The notes beneath the pieces are model-generated. The model worked only from the letters and a program-made list of their open reading frames with translations. It was not told where the DNA came from and did no database searches. A stretch of DNA of 16,890 nucleotides. Origin: CAYOCE01 sp964402405. Its GTDB lineage: Bacteria > Pseudomonadota > Alphaproteobacteria > UBA7879. The DNA lies in NCBI GenBank assembly GCA_964402405.1, contig CAYOCE010000029.1, positions 1 to 16,890 on the forward strand, given 5' to 3'. The translations under genes were made by a program, and so were the position numbers. Numbering within the stretch: the first letter of the stretch is position 1; each line of letters starts with the position of its first letter. This document shows positions 7,064-13,567 of the stretch, piece by piece.

Positions 7064-9412
7064 ATGAAGAATTTTATAAAAAAGTTTTTTTCTTACCTAA
7101 GTTTATTTATCTTCTTAAATCAGTCCATAATGATTCAAGTTATGGCGATGTCAGGCGATGATGACCTCAAAGTATCTTCTTCTACATCTCCATCAAAATT
7201 ACCTGTTACAAAGGTAGGCGCCGAAGATTCGGAAGACTCAGACTGTCTTCATGAAGAATTATCAATGATATCATTAATAAAATTAATATTTGAGAAAATT
7301 GAAGAATTATCAGAAGGTAAAAGCAAGGAAGCTGTTATTAAAGAAATCTTAGACATTCAAGATCTTAGTATAAAATATAATATATTAACTGCCCTTCTTC
7401 CAAAATTTTATGCAGACAGGTTAACCAGCTCTAATTTTGAGAGCTACCTTAATCTTATGAAAGAAATAAGAGAAAAATCACCCTTATGTGAAACATCTGT
7501 AGCCTTACTATGCTCAAAGGTGCAAAGAGTTTCTTCTTCGTGTGATGAAAAACTAACGGAAGATCAATGGAGTCTCTTATTAAGGGAAATTCTTCAAACG
7601 ACCGATGAATGCCTAGAGGCTGGGGCACCACTTTTTTTCACTAAGATGGAACAAATATACTCCCATATGAGTGAGCTATCTTTGGCTCCCTATGATGATG
7701 AGGTTATTAAAAAATTATATATGTATTATCATCTTATAGATTTTAATCCCTTTATGCCCCTTGTACCTCCTCATATTCGTCCTGATAAAGCTTGTTTAAA
7801 ATTGTTCCTTTCCATCTTAAAAGGGGGGAAATTTAAGGGCCTTAAACCTCTTAAAAGAGAGGGGCCAGTTAGTTGTAGAGAGGGTTATTATCCCCCTTAC
7901 TTCGAATCCTTGCTAAGCAGGAAAGGGGCAAGAAAAAAGACTTTGCCTTCTGTGGATGAAGATGAATCTTCTCAGCAAGTAACGACTCTTTCTGCGCATA
8001 ACTCTTTATTGGATTTTAGTAATATACCTCCTGAACTATGGTTGGAAATTTTTTCATTCTTACCTGTTGAAGATGGTCTTTCAACATTATGGAGAGTAAA
8101 TCAAGGCGTCGCATTTCTTTTAGAGCAATCTCTGCGCGATATTCATATTAATGGACAAAAAAGTCAAAAACCTGGCGAAAAGGTCAATATTTTTAGGCTC
8201 TTTCCTAATCTGACATCTTGCACTCTATGTTCTTTAACCAGGAGTCAAGTATTATTTGAAGAATTTCCACAATCTCTTAGAGTACTCACTTTGGCTGCAT
8301 TTAATAGTAATGCACTAGGTATTCCAGAAACGTTGTACTTACAAGATATTCCCCCATTATTGGATCAAGTCAAAAAATGGTTAAATACTGATTCTACTTC
8401 TAGAGATAAGGTAATAATATCTCCTCGTTTAACCTTAACAATCTCAAAAAATCTATGGAAAATGCTTAGAGCAGGAATGGAAGCAGCGCCATTTTTGCAT
8501 AGCTTAAAAATTATCCATAGAAGCGACAATTTCTCGCCTTTTGGAGTTACTCTTTATCATAGCCCAGAACCTCAACCTAAGGTAGTAGAAGTCCCGATAC
8601 TAGATCATTTGGATTTATCTGAATTTCCTTCCGATGAAGTTCTCTCAGCTTTAACAACCTTAGTGCTCCCTGAACTCCAATCCCTTAATATATTAGAAAG
8701 AGCTACTTTTAATTTGAAGGATGATACTAGAACTAGCAGCATATTAAGGACAGTTAAAGCCTTAGATATTACTAAGGATAGAGAATTCGAAGATCGAATA
8801 CTAACAAAAGATATGTTAAAAGAATTTCTAGTGAAAATGCCTGCCATAAGAAGGCTTGCAATTGATTCTCAAAAAATTTCCCCCCAAATTATTTTGGAAG
8901 GTGTTCAAGGCACCCAATTAACGCACTTGGATATTAAACACCCCATATATAGGGGAAATCCTCTAATTTTTTCAGATAAATTACCGGACACCTTATCTTC
9001 ATTAACAATGTCCATCATGAGGCACTCTGAAACAGAGGAAACATTCCAAAAATTATGTGAATTAAGTAAAAAAAACCCTCAAATTAAAATTTTCACTCTA
9101 TCTTTAGATGATACCTACAGTATTTTAGCGAGTATAGTAAATCTTTTAGACTTGCCCTTGGATGAATTGCACTTAAAACTTAGACACCAGACATTTGAAC
9201 CCACCGTTAAAAGTCGTAATAGACAGCTTAATACTACGGTGTTTTCAGGTAGACTTGCCCAATTTTTAGCTTCACCAGATGCCAAAGTACGCACAGTGTT
9301 TCTCCCAAAAGAATTAGAATTTAGAAATTTTGATTTACTTCGTGAAATCTTAACTGCTATTCAATCAGTACCAGGTCAAGATAATGGAGTACGATTAAGA
9401 GAAGAGATCTAA
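7064..9412 (+). CDS. secreted F-box and leucine-rich-repeat protein (candidate host-directed effector)
   Basis: This is a 782-residue protein. The ATG at 7064 is chosen over a TTG at 7028 because it starts a signal-peptide-like N-terminus (MKNFIKKFF, hydrophobic stretch, possible cleavage near VMA-MS at about 28-30). An acidic linker and a mostly helical region (about 60-300) follow. Residues about 317-362 match an F-box: IPPELWLEIFSFLP (321-334) then a leucine/valine-spaced helix ending near LLEQSL. From about 385 to the C-terminus, leucine-rich strands recur (LRVLTLAAF, LDHLDLSEF, LQSLNIL, IRRLAIDS, LTHLDIKH, LSSLTMS), giving an irregular LRR domain. In eukaryotes F-box-LRR proteins hold substrates for SCF ubiquitin ligases through SKP1, and bacterial effectors of intracellular pathogens use F-boxes likewise. 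That role here is inference; how a Sec-exported protein would reach host cytosol is unknown. It is convergent with miaA (17-bp gap). Confidence 0.85.
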   Translation: MKNFIKKFFSYLSLFIFLNQSIMIQVMAMSGDDDLKVSSSTSPSKLPVTKVGAEDSEDSDCLHEELSMISLIKLIFEKIEELSEGKSKEAVIKEILDIQDLSIKYNILTALLPKFYADRLTSSNFESYLNLMKEIREKSPLCETSVALLCSKVQRVSSSCDEKLTEDQWSLLLREILQTTDECLEAGAPLFFTKMEQIYSHMSELSLAPYDDEVIKKLYMYYHLIDFNPFMPLVPPHIRPDKACLKLFLSILKGGKFKGLKPLKREGPVSCREGYYPPYFESLLSRKGARKKTLPSVDEDESSQQVTTLSAHNSLLDFSNIPPELWLEIFSFLPVEDGLSTLWRVNQGVAFLLEQSLRDIHINGQKSQKPGEKVNIFRLFPNLTSCTLCSLTRSQVLFEEFPQSLRVLTLAAFNSNALGIPETLYLQDIPPLLDQVKKWLNTDSTSRDKVIISPRLTLTISKNLWKMLRAGMEAAPFLHSLKIIHRSDNFSPFGVTLYHSPEPQPKVVEVPILDHLDLSEFPSDEVLSALTTLVLPELQSLNILERATFNLKDDTRTSSILRTVKALDITKDREFEDRILTKDMLKEFLVKMPAIRRLAIDSQKISPQIILEGVQGTQLTHLDIKHPIYRGNPLIFSDKLPDTLSSLTMSIMRHSETEETFQKLCELSKKNPQIKIFTLSLDDTYSILASIVNLLDLPLDELHLKLRHQTFEPTVKSRNRQLNTTVFSGRLAQFLASPDAKVRTVFLPKELEFRNFDLLREILTAIQSVPGQDNGVRLREEI

Positions 9413-9429
9413 TTCTAAAATTTGACCTT

Positions 9430-10332
9430 TTAACCATAAGCATCAAAAAGAGAGCCTACATCCTCGGGAATTTCTTCTAAAAGCACGTCTGCCTTTAATT
9501 GATGGCGTAGCCAGGTGCGTTGGCGTTTGGCGTATTGCCTCGTTTTAATATGGATTTTTTCAATCATTTCATTTTGAGAAGAACTCCCCAGCAAGTATCC
9601 TTTAATTTCTGGATATCCTAATGTTTTGAAGATCATGGATTTTTCTTCAAGGCCCAAATTCATCAGACTTTCAACTTCTTCAATCGCCCCCCTCCTCATC
9701 ATTTTAGAAAGGCGTGATTGGATATTCGCTTCTAAAATTTCCTTGGAGGGATTTAAAAAAATTGTTTCATGGGGATATTGTAGGTGTTTAACAGCTGGCG
9801 CGGATTGCCATTTCTTCAAAGAAACACCCGTATGAATTTTGACTTCAAGGGCCCGCATAATTCTTTGGCGATCTTTTGGCTTTAAGGTGTTTGCCATTTC
9901 TGGATCCAACTTTTGTAAGGTAGGATAAGGATCTGCCTGGTCAAATTGGTGGGCTAAATCTTCTCGGATCGATTCAGGAATAGGGGGGATTGGGCTAAAC
10001 CCCTCCAAAAGGGCCTTTAGATACAGCCCCGTTCCCCCAACAATAATAGGGGTCTTGTGGAATTCAAAGGCGGCTATAATAGCCTTATTTGCGAGATCTG
10101 CCCACCGTGAGGCATCAAAGGATTCCGTCGCATCCAAAAATCCATATAAATGATGCTGAGATATAGATTGATCATCAAGAGGAGGTTGGGCAGAAAGGAT
10201 AGGCAGGTCCTTGTACACTTGCATGCTATCCGCATTAATAATCACGGAATCGAATAGGGTACTCAGGTGTAATGCCAGATGGGATTTTCCACTGGCCGTT
10301 GGCCCCGTGAGGATTAATACTTGCTCTGTCAT
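9430..10332 (-). CDS. miaA: tRNA dimethylallyltransferase
   Basis: This 300-residue cytoplasmic enzyme transfers a dimethylallyl group from DMAPP to N6 of A37 in tRNAs that read codons starting with U. The P-loop GPTASGKS (10-17) binds phosphate, D35-SMQVYK is the conserved substrate-contacting segment, and GGTGLYLKALLEG follows. RQRIMRALEV, RRGAIEEVE, LGYPEI and the C-terminal RQRTWLRHQ complete the usual motif order at normal length. It lies 68 bp after rpsT, beyond a hairpin terminator, so it is either read through or has a weak promoter I cannot see. The AAGG upstream is a weak RBS. Confidence 0.97.
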   Translation of the reverse strand: MTEQVLILTGPTASGKSHLALHLSTLFDSVIINADSMQVYKDLPILSAQPPLDDQSISQHHLYGFLDATESFDASRWADLANKAIIAAFEFHKTPIIVGGTGLYLKALLEGFSPIPPIPESIREDLAHQFDQADPYPTLQKLDPEMANTLKPKDRQRIMRALEVKIHTGVSLKKWQSAPAVKHLQYPHETIFLNPSKEILEANIQSRLSKMMRRGAIEEVESLMNLGLEEKSMIFKTLGYPEIKGYLLGSSSQNEMIEKIHIKTRQYAKRQRTWLRHQLKADVLLEEIPEDVGSLFDAYG

Positions 10333-10347
10333 TTAAGGTGCCTTAAT

Positions 10348-10378
10348 TAAAAATAAAAAAGGGGCTTTGAGCCCCTTT
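10348..10378 (-). terminator. Rho-independent terminator of rpsT
   Basis: On the minus strand AAAGGGGC-TCAAA-GCCCCTTT forms an 8-bp stem (10358-10378) followed directly by a T-rich run. It sits between rpsT and miaA. Confidence 0.88.
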
Positions 10379-10400
10379 GATTATTTTCAAGAAACTATTT

Positions 10401-10661
10401 TTACAAAGCTTTAATGCGTGCAGAAAGCCTGGAAAGTTTCCGAGAAACGGTGTTTGCATGGAGCAAACCCTTACTGCTGGTACGCATCAAAATAGGCTGC
10501 ATTTCGCGAAAAGCCTCTTGAGCCTTTGTTTTATCCTTGGACTCAATGGCTTCCTCAACCTTACGTACGTACGTACGCATACGACTATTGTTCTGACGAT
10601 TGCGTACAGTTCTGGTTTTCGTTTTGCGAATGCTCTTGATACTTGACGAATGATTAGCCAT
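10401..10661 (-). CDS. rpsT: 30S ribosomal protein S20
   Basis: This 86-residue protein binds 16S rRNA and helps early small-subunit assembly. It begins MANHSSSIKSIRKTKTRTVRN and has the usual length, strong Lys/Arg content and all-helical character. It also has the conserved VRKVEEAI and the C-terminal SRKLSRLSARIKAL helix. It has its own promoter and terminator. The coding region contains an unusual (TACG)4 run encoding RTYVR. In many alphaproteobacteria rpsT lies near dnaA; no dnaA is in this window. Confidence 0.97.
   Translation of the reverse strand: MANHSSSIKSIRKTKTRTVRNRQNNSRMRTYVRKVEEAIESKDKTKAQEAFREMQPILMRTSSKGLLHANTVSRKLSRLSARIKAL
10562..10577. repeat. (TACG)4 microsatellite within rpsT
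   Basis: Four perfect TACG units occur inside rpsT, and the inner 14 bases are self-complementary. Loss or gain of one unit would shift the reading frame of an essential gene. Confidence 0.85.
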
Positions 10662-10722
10662 AGTTCTTTAAATCCCTTTAAAATCAATGGGTATAAAATA
10701 AAAATTACTTCCTTAGAGGTGT

Positions 10723-10750
10723 TTTATACCATATGCCCCAGAATCGTCAA
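10723..10750 (-). promoter_or_regulatory. sigma-70 promoter of rpsT
   Basis: On the minus strand TTGACG (10745-10750) and TATAAA (10723-10728) are separated by 16 bp, each matching consensus at five of six positions. The leader before rpsT would be about 55 nt. Confidence 0.68.
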
Positions 10751-10827
10751 GGGTTTTATACGAGAAAATTCTGGTGGGAGATATATAGTGGTGTTGAAGG
10801 GTGCAACTTACGACAATATCTTAAAAG

Positions 10828-10856
10828 TTTACAAAATTAGAAAAAAAGACTATAGT
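10828..10856 (+). promoter_or_regulatory. sigma-70 promoter of the LRR / deaminase-like gene pair
   Basis: TTTACA (10828-10833) and TATAGT (10851-10856) are separated by exactly 17 bp; each box has one mismatch. Initiation near 10863 gives a leader of about 63 nt with a strong RBS. Confidence 0.65.
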
Positions 10857-10911
10857 ACAACCAAGTTTTATAATCTTAATTACTAAAAATCAGCAACAAG
10901 AACCAGATAAC

Positions 10912-10919
10912 AAAGGAGA
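10912..10919 (+). promoter_or_regulatory. strong ribosome binding site of the LRR protein gene
   Basis: AAAGGAGA lies 6 bases before the ATG at 10926 and fixes that start. It is clearly stronger than the RBSs of the other secreted-protein genes here. Confidence 0.75.
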
Positions 10920-10925
10920 ACAACC

Positions 10926-12200
10926 ATGTTGTCGCCAGTAAAAACAAAAACCATACGACTTTTTACATACTTTTGGGTTGTGTTATTCCTAAGTTCTCAA
11001 GGGGTAATATTTGCAGGACGGAGTGCTACGGAAATTGCTGTCACGGAATGGAATCCATTGTCTGGGCCTATTGTAACACCATTAAGGTCAATAGATGTTG
11101 CAGAAGGACTAGACAAAAAGTTAGGGGCTTTATCCTTAGCTGACGCTTCAGAACCCGCATCTTCATCAACCACCTCTTCAACAACATCAATTTCTGCCCC
11201 TTCCTCTACTTCTGCGTCTCCTGAGAGACACCCCTCTGTTGAAGAAGCTAGACAGCCCGTTATTCCTGGTTTTAGATCCTTTCTTGATGATTTAGAAATA
11301 GTTGGAAGATTATCAGAGCATGATTTTGTTTTAAGAGATAACTTGAGACAAATGATTGTTTTTCATAGAGTTTTTGTAGGTATGAAGCCAAAGTTTGAGC
11401 ATAATGGTCCTCAAAAACGTAGTGGAATTGCCCAAGAATTCTCCCGAAGTTGGATTGCAGATCGATTAGAGGGACGCTCAGATCTATCAGATATATTAGA
11501 TCAGGTTATTATGGACCGATACAGAGACGAAAGTAGCAGCAGCGAAGATGAAGAAAGCGAAGAGCCTACAAGACACTATAGTTGTATCCGAACAGCAAGT
11601 GCTGTTATTCCCCAGGCAGATGGCCCTGATCAGGTGAAATTTTATGCAGTGTACGATCAACTAAAACCTGGACGTCAGGAAGAGTTAGTATCTCCCAAAC
11701 TAAGACCAGATGGATTTACTTTGAATGAGGAATGGGATCAGGAAATCTCTGCATTGGGTTATCTAGATTATCTAGCAGCTTGTTATGTTGGACATGTTGT
11801 TAGTTTTTCTAATAAAGGAATAAATAATATGAGTCTTGCCGGATGCTTGCAACGACTAAAAAGAATCTTTCAGGTTGATCCCAATTCTCACTATTCTATT
11901 GATTTTTCCCATAACTCTCTAAATTCTCATTCTATAAGAAATTTAGGGGTTCTTTTGGGGAGCTCACCATATTTAACTCGGGTTACAGGGATAGCCTTGA
12001 GCCATAATAGATTTGAACTAGTAGCAGGGTATCTTGAACCTCTTATACCCTTACTAATGCAAGATGCTTTTAGAGAGTTAGATGTAAGTGGTAACGATAT
12101 TAAACCAGAAAATATAGATACATTATTAGACAATGCTAAATCTATTACTCAGAGAGAAGAGTCTGAAATTAGGCAAGGACTTTCAAAAATTACACTTTGA
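10926..12200 (+). CDS. secreted leucine-rich-repeat protein (candidate effector)
   Basis: This is a 424-residue protein with an N-terminal signal peptide (Lys/Arg-containing start, hydrophobic segment, cleavage near IFA-GR at about 31). Residues about 78-100 are a Ser/Thr linker, and an acidic Ser/Glu cluster (DESSSSEDEESEE) lies near 200-213. The middle is unrecognised. The C-terminal third has at least three LRR motifs with ribonuclease-inhibitor-like spacing: IDFSHNSL (from 325), IALSHNRF (from 356) and ELDVSGNDI (from 384), i.e. 28-31 residues apart. Such LRRs normally bind proteins; the partner is unknown. Its promoter and strong RBS are clear. The next gene starts 30 bp downstream on the same strand, so the two are probably co-transcribed. 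Host targeting is inference from the signal peptide plus eukaryote-like repeats. Confidence 0.8.
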   Translation: MLSPVKTKTIRLFTYFWVVLFLSSQGVIFAGRSATEIAVTEWNPLSGPIVTPLRSIDVAEGLDKKLGALSLADASEPASSSTTSSTTSISAPSSTSASPERHPSVEEARQPVIPGFRSFLDDLEIVGRLSEHDFVLRDNLRQMIVFHRVFVGMKPKFEHNGPQKRSGIAQEFSRSWIADRLEGRSDLSDILDQVIMDRYRDESSSSEDEESEEPTRHYSCIRTASAVIPQADGPDQVKFYAVYDQLKPGRQEELVSPKLRPDGFTLNEEWDQEISALGYLDYLAACYVGHVVSFSNKGINNMSLAGCLQRLKRIFQVDPNSHYSIDFSHNSLNSHSIRNLGVLLGSSPYLTRVTGIALSHNRFELVAGYLEPLIPLLMQDAFRELDVSGNDIKPENIDTLLDNAKSITQREESEIRQGLSKITL

Positions 12201-12230
12201 TTAAAATCATACAAAGCTTAAGAATTTAAT

Positions 12231-13499
12231 ATGAAAAAATTTTTTCTAAATCTCTTTTTGATTTTTTGTCTGCTCCTGTCTTTTGCTTTAGAGTGTTGCT
12301 ATGGGGCAGACATAGAACCATGGGGAGCTTGGGTAACTAACCTCCCTCAAAGATATCTTGACTGTCATTACAACCTTGCGCAACAGGAAATAGAGCTTAA
12401 TAGACAATATAAGGATGCTTTAAGGGATTCTGAAAGGGCCAGAGATAGAACTACGCACGCTCTTTTCAGGTTAAGGGTATACGACAGAGAAACACATGAG
12501 ATTATGAAAGAAGCTCCCATGCCTTCTGATCCAAATCCAGGGGTTCAAAATAAGCTCTTTTCTTTTCCCAGTGGAGAGTACATGTTTGGTATAGATCCTA
12601 GTAACCCCCAGGCATTTGTACCGAAATTTTGGAAGCATAGAAAAAAGGAGGGGATGAACAAGAAAAAGAAGGGTGTCACAACAATTTTAAGCAGTTGGCC
12701 CAAATGTGAAGAATTTATTATAAGAGAAGAGACCACCCCATTAGCAGATGCAGAAGTGGAAGCGGAATTTTTTCGTAGTAAAGTAGACCAACTATGTGAG
12801 GGTTTAAAAGGGTTAGTAGAAGTATTTGACGCAGTAAAAGAGGTAGAAGCTCAAATGTTTTTAGTGGAGGTGGCTGAAGAAGAGTGGAAAAAGCGTATTG
12901 CATGCAAAAAACATCCTATATTAGTACCAAATACGAACGTGGATCAAGAAACTGAAGGACATATTTATGATTCAGAGCAGGTTATTATGACCTATGTAGA
13001 CCATTTAATTAATTTGCTGCTCAATCCTGACCATCTAGGTTATAAATTTTTAACGGCAAACGATAGGCAATATTATTTGGGATTTCATTTGCATACATCA
13101 CGAGATATGTGTCCTTTTTGTCTTCATTCATTGCATATGAAAATAAGAGAATGGAATGGTTTGCTAGAACAAACATTTGGACAAAATAAAATAGTCTTTC
13201 TAGCAACAGCTAGTAACCGAACACCCTATGATAAAAAATTTTCATTTCTCTCAAAGCTATATCCTAAAACATATAAAAATACTATGAGATCCCTAGGTCC
13301 TCAGATGGGCTCTTTGGGAGAAGAGGATATTCTTACATTAGCACAACAACAAGGCCTCGTAATCCAAGTAGCTCTTGATCCTGCTAGGCTTTATGGAGCT
13401 CAATCCCCTAGTAGCACAACGGTCAGTGGAATAACCTCATCCCTACCAAGTGGTGGTAGCTCTAGTAGTGAGAAGACAACGACAACACTTGATCAATAA
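12231..13499 (+). CDS. secreted protein with a putative deaminase-fold zinc site (candidate toxin/effector)
   Basis: This is a 422-residue protein with a clear signal peptide (MKKFFLNLFLIF, cleavage near YGA-DI at about 26). A charged, probably helical region follows (about 35-80). Residues about 240-315 have the layout of nucleic-acid/nucleotide deaminases. A helix begins with D247-S-E249 (in the place of the usual H/C-x-E), a strand YYLGFHLHTSRDM leads into C294-P-F-C297, then comes a helix, and a further strand IVFLATASN follows. E249 would be the proton shuttle and C294/C297 zinc ligands. The first ligand is Asp, or possibly H244 three residues earlier, which is atypical and the main doubt. 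The tail (from ~390) is Ser/Thr-rich. It follows the LRR gene by 30 bp, has a weak RBS and ends at a shared terminator. No immunity-like gene is adjacent. Secretion is supported; enzymatic function is a hypothesis. Confidence 0.6.
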   Translation: MKKFFLNLFLIFCLLLSFALECCYGADIEPWGAWVTNLPQRYLDCHYNLAQQEIELNRQYKDALRDSERARDRTTHALFRLRVYDRETHEIMKEAPMPSDPNPGVQNKLFSFPSGEYMFGIDPSNPQAFVPKFWKHRKKEGMNKKKKGVTTILSSWPKCEEFIIREETTPLADAEVEAEFFRSKVDQLCEGLKGLVEVFDAVKEVEAQMFLVEVAEEEWKKRIACKKHPILVPNTNVDQETEGHIYDSEQVIMTYVDHLINLLLNPDHLGYKFLTANDRQYYLGFHLHTSRDMCPFCLHSLHMKIREWNGLLEQTFGQNKIVFLATASNRTPYDKKFSFLSKLYPKTYKNTMRSLGPQMGSLGEEDILTLAQQQGLVIQVALDPARLYGAQSPSSTTVSGITSSLPSGGSSSSEKTTTTLDQ

Positions 13500-13513
13500 T
13501 CTTATTTCACTCA

Positions 13514-13544
13514 CAAAAAAAGGGACGCATACACGTCCCCTTTT
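13514..13544. terminator. bidirectional Rho-independent terminator
   Basis: GGGACG (13522-13527) and CGTCCC (13534-13539) form a stem flanked by an A7 run on the left and T4 on the right. On the minus strand it ends in at least seven T and serves the helicase gene; on the plus strand it can end the deaminase-like gene transcript. Confidence 0.85.
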
Positions 13545-13567
13545 AATCTTCTCAAATTATATTCTAA

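Noticed and set aside
10377..10687. Other frames over rpsT (10377-10646 plus, 10487-10687 minus)
   Set aside because: These are shadows of the clear S20 gene.
10650..10886. 78-codon plus-strand frame upstream of the LRR gene
   Set aside because: It overlaps the 5' end of rpsT and covers the rpsT promoter and the LRR gene promoter; there is no RBS.
12231..13499. CPFC as a thioredoxin-like redox motif
   Set aside because: The surrounding strand-helix order and the upstream D-S-E helix fit a deaminase layout better, and no thioredoxin cis-Pro strand is evident. The alternative is not fully excluded.
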